NCBI RefSeq assembly: GCF_021502725.1
Contig: NZ_JAKFFS010000004.1
Location: 620,001 to 684,000, forward strand
DNA: 64,000 bases
Direction: 5' to 3'
DNA from: Dyadobacter sp. CY345
GTDB taxonomy: Bacteria > Bacteroidota > Bacteroidia > Cytophagales > Spirosomataceae
A program made the translations under genes and the position numbers. Below, one piece after another: positions 8,918-17,450 of the stretch; within the stretch, counting starts at the first letter, position 1, and every line of letters begins with the position of its first letter. The notes under the pieces are model-generated. The model was not told the origin of the DNA. It ran no database searches and saw nothing but the letters and a program-made list of their open reading frames with translations.

Positions 8918-9105
8918 TGCACTGAAAGAATAATTGTAAACTGCATATAGCTAAGTCGCAAGTATACGAATTAGCCGCTGTATTTTATTGTAAACAGCAA
9001 CGTCAGAGATCAGGAATATTATGCCTGGAAATTCCAGCCGGCAAAGATAATGGTGGGCAGGTGTCGGAAAGTTATCTTCTGTTTTTTGGTAAAAATGAAC
9101 AATCT

Positions 9106-9135
9106 TTGAATTTAATCTTATAGAGAATATTTTCG
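9106..9135 (+). promoter_or_regulatory. Promoter of the pseudouridine synthase gene
   Basis: TTG (9106-9108), a 19-base spacer and TATTTTCG (9128-9135, one base off TAnnTTTG) lie 14 bases before the ATG at 9150. Confidence 0.45.
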
Positions 9136-9149
9136 TTTTAGACTAATCC

Positions 9150-9773
9150 ATGACGCAAACCAAACATCGTTACTTCATTCTTAATAAGCCGGCAAATATG
9201 GTATCACAGTTTATCAGCCCTGATAATGTGGGTTTGTTAGGTGATATTTCATTTGATTTTCCGGAGGGAACGCATGCAATTGGCCGCCTCGATAGTCATT
9301 CTGAGGGATTATTGATTTTAACGACAAATAAAAAAGTAACACGCCTGTTGTTTCAGGGTGAAGTACCACATTCCAGAACTTACATTGTTCACGTAAGAAA
9401 TGTGGTCAGCGAAGAAACGCTTATGTTATTGAGAACAGGTATACCAATTCTGATCAAAGGAAATATTCATTGGGTTACAACACCCTGTGAAGTGGAAATA
9501 ATTGGGAAACCAGCAGGTTTAATCAAGCGTTCTCCTGAACGAGAAGACATTCCGCATAGCTGGCTAAAAATCACGATGACGGAAGGCAAATACCATCAGG
9601 TGAGGAAAATGGTGAGTGCTGCGGGACATAAATGCAAAAGATTGATCCGGGTTTCTATTGAAGATATTGTTTTGGGAGATTTAAAGCCAGGTGAAGTTTT
9701 GGAGATGGCAGAGGAGGAGTTTTTTAGAAAGTTGAAAATAAATAACTGGAAAGAAGAGGTTGCAAGTAATTAG
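9150..9773 (+). CDS. rRNA pseudouridine synthase, RsuA/RluE family
   Basis: A 207-aa enzyme converting a specific rRNA uridine to pseudouridine. It opens with the family motif YFILNKPANMVSQF and carries the catalytic aspartate in GRLDSHSEGLLILT. KYHQVRKMVSAAGHKC near the C-terminus is also typical. There is no S4 RNA-binding domain before the catalytic part, as in short RluE/RluF-like members. The exact rRNA position cannot be told from sequence alone. Confidence 0.88.
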   Translation: MTQTKHRYFILNKPANMVSQFISPDNVGLLGDISFDFPEGTHAIGRLDSHSEGLLILTTNKKVTRLLFQGEVPHSRTYIVHVRNVVSEETLMLLRTGIPILIKGNIHWVTTPCEVEIIGKPAGLIKRSPEREDIPHSWLKITMTEGKYHQVRKMVSAAGHKCKRLIRVSIEDIVLGDLKPGEVLEMAEEEFFRKLKINNWKEEVASN

Positions 9774-9844
9774 TGCTTATAATTGACTTTTATAAAGAAT
9801 AAATAGCAACAAGTTTTTGTATTCTTTTTTGTAAAGTCGATTCC

Positions 9845-10588
9845 ATGGAACTGAAAGTATATCCTTCAAAAGATGCAATGTCTAAGGCTGCGGCAGATCT
9901 CGTTGTGGCACAAGTTCAAAAAAAAGCTAATTCAATCTTATGTTTTCCCTCAGGAGAATCTCCACTGATTGTACTGGAATATCTGGTTAAATACGGAAAA
10001 GAAAAGGTAGTCGATTTTGATCGTTGCCATTTCGTAGGCCTGGATGAATGGATCGGAATGAACGAAAACGATGAGGGAAGCTGCAAGCATTTTATGTATT
10101 CCAAATTTTTTAAACTATTAAATATCAGGGAAGAACAAATTGTTTTCTTTGATGGTATGGCTGCGGATCTGGATGAAGAATGTCAGAAAATGGATGCGTA
10201 TATTAAGGATAATGGCCCTATCGACCTGATTATGGTTGGGCTGGGGATGAATGGGCATATCGGATTAAATGAACCCGGAACCGATTTTAAATTATACGCC
10301 CACCAAGCTGAACTGGATCCAATAACAGTCGAGGTTGCACAGAAATATTTCCAGAAATCTACGGAATTATCTGGCGGTATTACGCTTGGTTTACAGCATT
10401 TGATGGAAGCGAAAATGGCTGTCCTTATCGTTTCCGGAGGAAAAAAATCAGGGATTCTTAAAGAAGTTTTAACAAATTCGGTCACGAACGAAATTCCCGG
10501 GACAATTGTCCAATCGCATGCAAATGCTTATGTTCTGGTGGATGAAGACGCAGCGTCAAAACTCGACAGATCATCCTCGTTTTTTTAA
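9845..10588 (+). CDS. Glucosamine/galactosamine-6-phosphate isomerase (NagB/AgaI-like)
   Basis: A 247-aa member of the NagB/6-phosphogluconolactonase fold. FPSGESPL is the phosphate-binding loop, CHFVGLDEWIGM holds the catalytic aspartate region, and MVGLGMNGHIGLNEPG is the active-site motif with the ring-opening histidine. The GMNGHIGLNEPG form is closer to AgaI-type galactosamine-6-phosphate isomerases than to classical NagB. It probably converts amino-sugar phosphate to ketose phosphate plus ammonia. The GMC oxidoreductase gene follows after 29 bases on the same strand and may be co-transcribed. Confidence 0.82.
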   Translation: MELKVYPSKDAMSKAAADLVVAQVQKKANSILCFPSGESPLIVLEYLVKYGKEKVVDFDRCHFVGLDEWIGMNENDEGSCKHFMYSKFFKLLNIREEQIVFFDGMAADLDEECQKMDAYIKDNGPIDLIMVGLGMNGHIGLNEPGTDFKLYAHQAELDPITVEVAQKYFQKSTELSGGITLGLQHLMEAKMAVLIVSGGKKSGILKEVLTNSVTNEIPGTIVQSHANAYVLVDEDAASKLDRSSSFF

Positions 10589-10617
10589 TCTTCCCTATAA
10601 TTTCTTCGATACCCGGT

Positions 10618-12312
10618 ATGTCACAAAATGAAAATACTTTCGATGCAATTGTAATTGGTTCTGGTATAAGCGGAGGCTGGGCGGCGAAAGAGCTCTGCGA
10701 AAAAGGAATGAAAACGCTTGTGCTGGAACGCGGAAGAAATGTGGAGCATAACAAAGATTATCCAACGGCGCATTTGAATCCCTGGGATTTTGAACATCGT
10801 GGAAATCTGACTAAAAAATTCCTGAATGAAAATCCTTTGATTAGTAAGGCTGCGGGATTCGGCGATGATACGAAACATTTTTTTGTGCAGGACAAAGATC
10901 ATCCATATGTGCAGGAAAAGCCGTTTGACTGGATCCGGGGTTATCAGGTTGGTGGAAAATCGCTAACCTGGGGCAGAGCTTGTCAGCGTTGGAGCGAGTT
11001 TGAATTCACAGCTCCCGAACGTTTTGGATACGGCATTGGCTGGCCGATTGGTTATCAAGATGTCGCGCCCTGGTATTCGCATGTTGAGGAATTTATTGGC
11101 GTCTGCGGCAATAAGGATGGACTTGAATCAATGCCTGACGGAGAATATCTTCCACCGTTTGAATTGAATTGTGTGCAACAGGTTGTTCAACAAAAAATCA
11201 AGGAAAATTATAAAGACCGACATCTTGTTCATGCGCGATGGGCGCATTTGACCAAACCGAAGGAGATCCATCTGAAACAGGGACGGGGCGGGTGCCAGGC
11301 TAGAAATTTGTGTATGCGCGGTTGTCCTTATGGAGGTTATTTTAGTTCTGTAAGTTCGACCTTGCCCTGGGCGGAAAAAACCGGGAATCTCACAGTCAGG
11401 CCGCATTCTGTCGTGCACTCCATAACATTTGATGAAAAATCAGGGAAAGCCAGTGGAGTGAAAATTATTGATGCCAATACGAAAGAAGTTATTGAATTTT
11501 CTGCCCGGATTATTTTCCTGAATGCTTCTGCGCTGAACAGCAATCTGATATTACTCAACTCAAAATCGAACCGCTTTCCTGCCGGACTTGGAAATGACAG
11601 CGGTGTTTTAGGGAAATACGTGGCTTTTCATAATTATCGCGCATCGGTGGCCGCAGATATTGATGGTTATGAAGATAAATATTACTTCGGAAGAAATCCG
11701 ACCGAGCCTATTCTCGCCAACTACCGGAATCTACATAAACAGGATACTGATTATGTCGGCGGGTTTACAACCTTCATGGGCGCATACCGAACGCGGGGAA
11801 ACGATTCTGCTCAAACCGAAATCGGGTCGGCACTGAAAGAAAATATGAGCAAGCCGGGCGGATGGAAAGTGTATATGTATATGCAGGGCGAGACAATACC
11901 AAAAGTCACAAATCAGGTCAGTTTAAGTTTGGATAAAAAAGATCAGTGGGGAATTCCGTTACTCGTCACTTCGGTTGGGTATGATGATAATGATGAAAAA
12001 ATGATCCGCGATTTCCTGAAAGAAAGTGCGGATATGCTTGAAAAATCAGGATGTAAAAACATTTCGCAGCATGACAACAAGCAAGCTCCCGGACTGGATA
12101 TCCATGAAATGGGCGGATGCCGGATGGGCAAAGATCCCAAAACTTCTATGCTGAATGAATGGAATCAGCTGCATCACTGCAAAAATGTTTTTGTTACAGA
12201 TGGTGCCTGCATGACAAGTACCGGCAATCAAAGCCCGTCACTTTTGTATATGGCTTTGGCTGCGCGGGCGGTTGATTTTGCAGTCCAGGAAATCAAAAAA
12301 GGTGATTTGTAA
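10618..12312 (+). CDS. GMC-family FAD-dependent oxidoreductase
   Basis: A 564-aa sugar/alcohol dehydrogenase of the glucose-methanol-choline family. The FAD-binding loop is AIVIGSGISGGWAAKEL (residues 10-26). A cysteine-rich GGCQARNLCMRGCPYGG segment, common in gluconate-dehydrogenase-like members, lies mid-protein. IHEMGGCRMG and TGNQSPSLLYMALAARA close the active site and FAD site. There is no signal peptide, and no gluconate-dehydrogenase subunit 3 gene adjoins. It probably oxidises a sugar or sugar acid and may pair with the isomerase upstream. The stop lies 24 bases from the stop of the convergent gene. Confidence 0.88.
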   Translation: MSQNENTFDAIVIGSGISGGWAAKELCEKGMKTLVLERGRNVEHNKDYPTAHLNPWDFEHRGNLTKKFLNENPLISKAAGFGDDTKHFFVQDKDHPYVQEKPFDWIRGYQVGGKSLTWGRACQRWSEFEFTAPERFGYGIGWPIGYQDVAPWYSHVEEFIGVCGNKDGLESMPDGEYLPPFELNCVQQVVQQKIKENYKDRHLVHARWAHLTKPKEIHLKQGRGGCQARNLCMRGCPYGGYFSSVSSTLPWAEKTGNLTVRPHSVVHSITFDEKSGKASGVKIIDANTKEVIEFSARIIFLNASALNSNLILLNSKSNRFPAGLGNDSGVLGKYVAFHNYRASVAADIDGYEDKYYFGRNPTEPILANYRNLHKQDTDYVGGFTTFMGAYRTRGNDSAQTEIGSALKENMSKPGGWKVYMYMQGETIPKVTNQVSLSLDKKDQWGIPLLVTSVGYDDNDEKMIRDFLKESADMLEKSGCKNISQHDNKQAPGLDIHEMGGCRMGKDPKTSMLNEWNQLHHCKNVFVTDGACMTSTGNQSPSLLYMALAARAVDFAVQEIKKGDL

Positions 12313-12335
12313 ATTTTAAGTTATTGCAGGAACAG

Positions 12336-14219
12336 TTACTGAAATGATACATCATAAAGATGTGCCGTGATGTCCTCCTGAAATCCTGCATGATTTTGCA
12401 AAAACTGCAATTTTGTAATGGATTGATTTTGTCCTCGCGTCCTGAAAAAATGTTCTGCTTCTGTGTTGGTTTGAAGCTTTTTCAGGAATATCCCTGCTTC
12501 AATTTCTGATATAATTGCCTTGAAAACTTCCGTTGTCCCGTCTTCATAAGTAGCCTTCACACGTAAAACGGGAGGCTGCACAAGCACTCTCATAATTTTT
12601 CCCCAGAGAGAATATTTGACTTTGACTTCGATCCAGGTCAATTTATTTTGTTGTGAAACTTGCACTTCCTCGTCAAGTTTGAATGTCAGATCTTTCTGAC
12701 CAGATTTTACGATTTGAAGCGCGCCTGCCCGTTTTTTGACAATTTGAAGCGTATCCTTACTGATCGTTGTAGTATCGTAGTCGTAATTTTGAAGCATAGC
12801 CAGCGTCGTTTTGGAATCACTCCAAAAATTGTAACGCTGTGAATCTGTTGGGCCGACTGTTGTATATAACACATAATCCGGCGCAGTTGGCGACAGATAT
12901 TTGTCGTAATTAAGGCTTGTCAAATAATTATTATAGGCCTGATAAGACTGAATTGCCGGACGTGGATTATAATGCAGGTCATTAAAAAAAGTATAGGCAA
13001 TTTCATATGGCACAACATCAACCGTTTTCCCTTTAAAAGATTTTGCAATTTTGGAGTCAATATGGTATTCTATACGATTTTTATGGTTACTAAGTTTTTG
13101 TTGAAAAGATAGGTTTGTGAAGAGAACATCCTGATATGGTATCGTAATTTTATTAAACGAGAAGCCTAGTCCCGTGCTGACAAACGGTGAGACAAACAGG
13201 AAAACCATGAAAACATCTCCCAGTCGCTTTTTCAGAATTTCGTTTTCAATAAAAATATAAGCAATCCCTACGAAAAGTGCTCCGTAAAAAAATGGATAGG
13301 ACATACCTGGAAATCCAAAGCGCGTGAACCCCTGTTTAAATCCAAGATACCATGCAAAAAGCATAACGATAAGAACGAATATGTCGGAGTGACTTTTCAG
13401 TATTGTTGGCAGAGAATAGATAAAAAAGATTGCCAGTGATAAAATTATAACCGAAGCAATTGCCATATTAAAATAAGCGTATCTTGCCGTCAGATTAATA
13501 AAGTCGACGCTAAACATCGCATCGTTATAGTTATTGATAATACTCAGCGCGCCCTTAACATAATTGAAAAGATCAACTTGGAAGATTTGTGACAGGGAAA
13601 AGATAGCCAATAAATGAAAACCTAAAAAAGGAATCATTTTAATCCAGGATTTCCTATCAGAAAATACAGCAAGAAGCAAATAGCAATAGAGGATTACTGA
13701 AGTGACGATTCCGAGATTTAGTTTGATAAAGAAAATCAGAACCGAAATTCCCGTTGCCAGAGCCAGCGATATTAGTTTATGTGACCGGTAATGATGAAAA
13801 ACCAGGAAAATAAATAAGGTGAACAACTGAAAAGTGGCTTCCGAGTTGTGGGTGCTCATCATAATAAAATAAGGCACCGCCAACCATTTTGCAGTATTAT
13901 TCAATTCTTTGAAAGCGATTCTAAGAATATAAATAAGCACACAGGCAGTGAAGATATCGTAAATTATGAGGGGTGTGGCGCCGATATAGGTTGGTACGCG
14001 CGTACTAAGAAAACCTAGCGGTCCGTATGTGAAAACCCAGTCTCTTCCAAAAGTCAGGCCTTGATGGATGGCCATGTTGATACTTATTTTCCAGGATGGA
14101 TCTACGCCACCAGATGGAAATTCGAGAAGTGCTTTTGGTAAATATAATAAGACTGAAAGTAGTATCAGTATTCTATAAGGTGTGAATTTGTTTATTATAG
14201 AATTGTAAAATTTATTCAC
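12336..14219 (-). CDS. Polytopic membrane protein, possible GT-C-type
   Basis: A 627-aa protein with about ten to twelve hydrophobic helices over residues 15-370 and a soluble C-terminal part. Loops include VDPSWK and GRDWVFTYGPLGFL just after the first helix, a place where GT-C glycosyltransferases carry acidic catalytic residues. No family was recognised with certainty. The predicted start codon is GTG. A second protein of the same general layout is encoded at 28636-30312. A glycosyltransferase or polymer-related function is inference only. Confidence 0.65.
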   Translation of the reverse strand: MNKFYNSIINKFTPYRILILLSVLLYLPKALLEFPSGGVDPSWKISINMAIHQGLTFGRDWVFTYGPLGFLSTRVPTYIGATPLIIYDIFTACVLIYILRIAFKELNNTAKWLAVPYFIMMSTHNSEATFQLFTLFIFLVFHHYRSHKLISLALATGISVLIFFIKLNLGIVTSVILYCYLLLAVFSDRKSWIKMIPFLGFHLLAIFSLSQIFQVDLFNYVKGALSIINNYNDAMFSVDFINLTARYAYFNMAIASVIILSLAIFFIYSLPTILKSHSDIFVLIVMLFAWYLGFKQGFTRFGFPGMSYPFFYGALFVGIAYIFIENEILKKRLGDVFMVFLFVSPFVSTGLGFSFNKITIPYQDVLFTNLSFQQKLSNHKNRIEYHIDSKIAKSFKGKTVDVVPYEIAYTFFNDLHYNPRPAIQSYQAYNNYLTSLNYDKYLSPTAPDYVLYTTVGPTDSQRYNFWSDSKTTLAMLQNYDYDTTTISKDTLQIVKKRAGALQIVKSGQKDLTFKLDEEVQVSQQNKLTWIEVKVKYSLWGKIMRVLVQPPVLRVKATYEDGTTEVFKAIISEIEAGIFLKKLQTNTEAEHFFRTRGQNQSITKLQFLQNHAGFQEDITAHLYDVSFQ

Positions 14220-14311
14220 GATTATTTATGGAGGATGAGATTGAATTTGCAACAATACAGTGTTTAAACAAAAAAAAGAAACTTTTTTTCTAACTTATCT
14301 TGTCGCACCCT

Positions 14312-14680
14312 ATGAATCTGATCGGAAATATCATTTGGCTTATCTTTGGAGGTCTTTTTGTTGCCGTAGAATATTTTCTAGCGGGATTAATTCTTTGTGC
14401 AACGATCATCGGAATTCCGTTTGGGATTCAATGTTTCAAGATCGGTATATTCACGCTCATGCCCTTTGGTCGTGAGGTTCGCGAGATACCAGGTGAAGGC
14501 GGCTGTTTGTCAACAGTTTTTAATATAATCTGGATATTTTTAGGAGGTATCTGGATCGCTCTGACACATCTCATTTTTGGAATTTTACTAGCCATTACCA
14601 TCATCGGCCTGCCTTTCGCGAAGCAACATTTTAAGCTCATGAGCTTGTCTTTTGCACCATTCGGAAAAGACATTAACTGA
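14312..14680 (+). CDS. YccF-family (DUF307) inner membrane protein
   Basis: A 122-aa protein with two similar halves, each a hydrophobic helix pair followed by a conserved motif: TIIGIPFGIQCFKI...PFG, then TIIGLPFAKQHFKL...PFG. This duplication is diagnostic of the YccF family, whose function is unknown. A TTG four codons upstream is possible, but the ATG at 14312 is preferred. The 3' end runs into the inverted repeat at 14684. Confidence 0.88.
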   Translation: MNLIGNIIWLIFGGLFVAVEYFLAGLILCATIIGIPFGIQCFKIGIFTLMPFGREVREIPGEGGCLSTVFNIIWIFLGGIWIALTHLIFGILLAITIIGLPFAKQHFKLMSLSFAPFGKDIN

Positions 14681-14683
14681 TTA

Positions 14684-14844
14684 TTACCACCTGAGACATA
14701 TAAGGTTTCATCTTAGAAAAGTATGAAATAAAAATATAAACAGATTCGAAGGTGTTTTGTATAGTATCGGTTTGTCCCGACGTATCAATTTCTTTTCTGG
14801 AACGAAAATTTCTAAGATGAAATCTTATATGTCTTAGATGGTAA
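14684..14844. repeat. Long imperfect inverted repeat, MITE-like
   Basis: Arms of 37 bases (14684-14720 and 14808-14844) match at about 33 positions as inverted copies, around an 87-base centre with no reading frame. The core of each arm contains the word CATATAAG or its complement. It fills the whole gap between the YccF gene and the quinone oxidoreductase gene; its right arm ends 4 bases before the ATG at 14849, so it must form part of that gene's leader. It could be a non-autonomous mobile element or a large structured leader. Confidence 0.6.
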
Positions 14845-14848
14845 AAAT

Positions 14849-15850
14849 ATGAAAGCAGTGGTGATTACAGCCCCGGGCAAGCCGGAGGTTCTGGTTGTTG
14901 AAGAGCGGCCTTTACCGGTTTTGAAGGAAAATGAAGTGCTCATTAAGGTTTATGCGGCCGGCGTAAACCGTCCTGATGTTTTCCAACGGAAAGGGAATTA
15001 TCCGCCGCCGCCGGAAGCTCCTCAGGATATTCCGGGTTTAGAAGTATCTGGCGTCATTGAAAAATGTGGGTCAGCAGTTTCAAAATGGAAAGAAGGAGAT
15101 GCTGTTTGTGCACTTTTGGCAGGCGGGGGATATGCGGAGTATGCCGTTGTTAATGCGACTCATTGTTTGCCTGTTCCAAAAGGTTTCAGTTTTGTTGAAG
15201 CGGCGTCGTTACCGGAAACAATTTTTACGGTTTGGCACAACGTCTTTCAAAGAGGTAAGTTGAAAGAAGATGAACATTTCCTGGTTCATGGTGGAAGCAG
15301 CGGCATTGGGATCACGGCGATTCAGCTCGCGAAAGGATTTGGAGCCAGGGTTTTTGCGACGGCAGGTTCAGATGAAAAATGTCAGGCTTGTGTCGACTTG
15401 GGGGCGGATTTAAGTATTAATTATAAAAAGCAAAATTTTGAAGAAGTCCTGAAAGCCGAGGGAGTCGATGTGCTTTTAGATATGATCGGCGGTGATTATA
15501 TTCCGAAAAACATCCGGTTACTGAAAACGGATGGCCGTCTTGTTTTTATTAACACGATGAAAGGAAATAAGGTAAAACAGGTCGAAGGTCAACCTGTTGA
15601 TGATGTGGATTTTGGGCTGATAATGAAAAACCGGCTTACTGTCACGGGAAGTACGTTGCGCAACCGGGACGCGAATTTTAAAGCCGCTTTAACCAATGAG
15701 ATTTTAGAAAACGTTTGGCAACTTATGGAAACGGGTAAGTTTAAACCCGTGATTTTTAAAACTTTTCCGTTGTCAGAGGCTCCAAAAGCGCATGAATTGA
15801 TGGAAAGTAGTGATCATACCGGAAAGATCATACTCACAAATTCCTGGTAA
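14849..15850 (+). CDS. NAD(P)H quinone oxidoreductase, PIG3/zeta-crystallin type
   Basis: A 333-aa medium-chain dehydrogenase/reductase. It has an N-terminal GroES-like fold (MKAVVITAPGKPEVL, NRPDVFQRKGNYPPPP) and a Rossmann domain with VHGGSSGIGITAIQLAKGFG for NAD(P)H. Zinc-binding residues of alcohol dehydrogenases are lacking, as in the quinone oxidoreductase/PIG3 branch. It probably reduces quinones or enones in the cytoplasm. Its leader contains the right arm of the inverted repeat. The convergent CPBP gene ends 1 base after its stop. Confidence 0.9.
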   Translation: MKAVVITAPGKPEVLVVEERPLPVLKENEVLIKVYAAGVNRPDVFQRKGNYPPPPEAPQDIPGLEVSGVIEKCGSAVSKWKEGDAVCALLAGGGYAEYAVVNATHCLPVPKGFSFVEAASLPETIFTVWHNVFQRGKLKEDEHFLVHGGSSGIGITAIQLAKGFGARVFATAGSDEKCQACVDLGADLSINYKKQNFEEVLKAEGVDVLLDMIGGDYIPKNIRLLKTDGRLVFINTMKGNKVKQVEGQPVDDVDFGLIMKNRLTVTGSTLRNRDANFKAALTNEILENVWQLMETGKFKPVIFKTFPLSEAPKAHELMESSDHTGKIILTNSW

Positions 15851-15851
15851 G

Positions 15852-16610
15852 TTATCGATAATGTTTACTGAAAGTTGCTCCTGCATACCAGACCAGCGTG
15901 ACAAAGATAAATGTGTAAAAGTAGAACGCTTCAAAGCCGGGTGTATTGATCAATAACAGCTGATTGTTTCCAAAAGCATGAATAAGTGCTGTGAAAAAAA
16001 TATTTCCTGTAAGTATATAAATGAAAAAATAGACCATCCCGTAAAAAAAGACGCTTAATAAATTGGCCGTCAGGTTTGACCATTCGGTATGATCCCGGAG
16101 CAAATAAACAGATACGTGCGAAAGACTGAAAATAATTGAAACGATGATGCCAAGGCCAATAAGTTGTTGTCTTGATAATCCTTTGTTTTCAGCATATCTG
16201 GCAGGCAAAAACCTGAAAATAAATTCTTCGATAAGGGCGTTTGGAAATGAGTTAAAAAGAAAGACTAATCCATATTTTATAACTTTTGATCTGTCTGGAA
16301 ATTCAATTTCAGTACCAAATGTATGATGCGTCCAGAGTTGTAATAAAATCCAGACCGTAAACGCCATGAGTATTGCTGATAATAGTTTCCTGGCAGCAAA
16401 TAACTTTCCGTAAGAAAACGTTGCTGAAAATGGTTTTAAAAGTCTGGCAAAGAGCAGACATTCCATTACAATTATTACGAGCCCTAAAAGAATTGCCTGC
16501 TGCCAGTTTATAAAAACTTTTTGGACCCATTCTGTAATGAAAATCAGGCCAATTGTGTTAGCATATAGGCAGCAAGTCAAAATTATTCTTGCCAAATCTT
16601 TAAAACGCAT
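15852..16610 (-). CDS. CPBP (Abi) family intramembrane metalloprotease
   Basis: A 252-aa protein with about seven to eight membrane helices and the three conserved glutamate/histidine motifs of the CPBP (Rce1-like) family: E128-E129-xxx-R133 in LIEEFIFRFLP, H165 in FSLSHVSVY, and H211 in ALIHAFGNN. Such proteins cleave prenylated or hydrophobic peptides within the membrane, and some bacterial members confer immunity to bacteriocins. No bacteriocin-like gene adjoins, so a specific role cannot be assigned. Confidence 0.88.
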   Translation of the reverse strand: MRFKDLARIILTCCLYANTIGLIFITEWVQKVFINWQQAILLGLVIIVMECLLFARLLKPFSATFSYGKLFAARKLLSAILMAFTVWILLQLWTHHTFGTEIEFPDRSKVIKYGLVFLFNSFPNALIEEFIFRFLPARYAENKGLSRQQLIGLGIIVSIIFSLSHVSVYLLRDHTEWSNLTANLLSVFFYGMVYFFIYILTGNIFFTALIHAFGNNQLLLINTPGFEAFYFYTFIFVTLVWYAGATFSKHYR

Positions 16611-16793
16611 GCGGATGGTTTGTAGGCTGTTGAAGTAAAATATTAAAGTAATAGTTGTATTTTAAATGGATAATCTTCGCAGAATTTAATGCGGGATTTT
16701 CGCCCTCTTAAAGATCAGAGAATAAGAATAATATGCTTTTTTTCGTTTAAATTTAATGGAAATCATCGTTTAGATGTATTAATTCAAAAAAAT

Positions 16794-17447
16794 ATGGCAA
16801 CAAAGATTAAAGAGGTTACAGCCGCCAGCATCACAGAAATGTATATTCATTACTGTCTGGAACATAACGAAAATCCTAAGTCTGTTTATTTGTTCTGTAA
16901 GAGGAACGGCATTGTTGAAAAGGAGTTCTATGCTTTTTTCTCATCAATTGAGGCAATTGAAAAATCTGTTTTTGTGAGTTTTCACAGGCTGACTGTGGAG
17001 CTTATCAATAAAAGCGCTGATATTGAGGTGCTTGGATTTAAGGATAAATTGCTGACTTATTATTACACATTTTTTGAGATTCTTACTGCAAACAGAAGTT
17101 ATGTTGTATTTGCATTAAAAGGTGATCGCAGTAAACTTGACGGCTTGATCAAGCTGAAAGAATTCAGGTCACATTTTAAGCAGTTTATCGCGGAGATCAG
17201 TCAGGGATATTTGAAAATAAAAAGTGAACGAATTCAAAAAGTTCAGCAAAACAGCCTTGAAGAAGGTGCCTGGATTCAGCTTTTGGTCACACTTAAATTC
17301 TGGCTTGACGATGAGTCTGTTGCATTTGAGAAAACAGACCTTTTCATTGAAAAATCAATCCGCGCTACTTTTGACCTGATTGATACGACGCCACTTGAAA
17401 GTGTGCTCGATTTTGGTAAATTTTTAATTAAAGAAAAATTGAGGTAG
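16794..17447 (+). CDS. TetR-like regulator or TetR-C-domain protein
   Basis: A 217-aa largely helical protein. The first 50 residues (ASITEMYIHYCLE, then VEKEFYAFFSSIEAIEKSVF) read like a shortened TetR helix-turn-helix, followed by an all-helical ligand/dimer region. A longer frame from 16689 exists, but the ATG at 16794 starts the recognisable sequence. The ABC1 kinase gene begins 3 bases after its stop, so the two are co-transcribed. In other Bacteroidota the same pairing is common (established context, recalled and not searched). It may regulate or assist the kinase. Confidence 0.7.
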   Translation: MATKIKEVTAASITEMYIHYCLEHNENPKSVYLFCKRNGIVEKEFYAFFSSIEAIEKSVFVSFHRLTVELINKSADIEVLGFKDKLLTYYYTFFEILTANRSYVVFALKGDRSKLDGLIKLKEFRSHFKQFIAEISQGYLKIKSERIQKVQQNSLEEGAWIQLLVTLKFWLDDESVAFEKTDLFIEKSIRATFDLIDTTPLESVLDFGKFLIKEKLR

Positions 17448-17450
17448 TTA

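Noticed and set aside
14220..14311. T-rich and A-rich stretch between divergent genes as a structured RNA
   Set aside because: Pairing is only poly-A against poly-T, expected by chance in AT-rich intergenic DNA.
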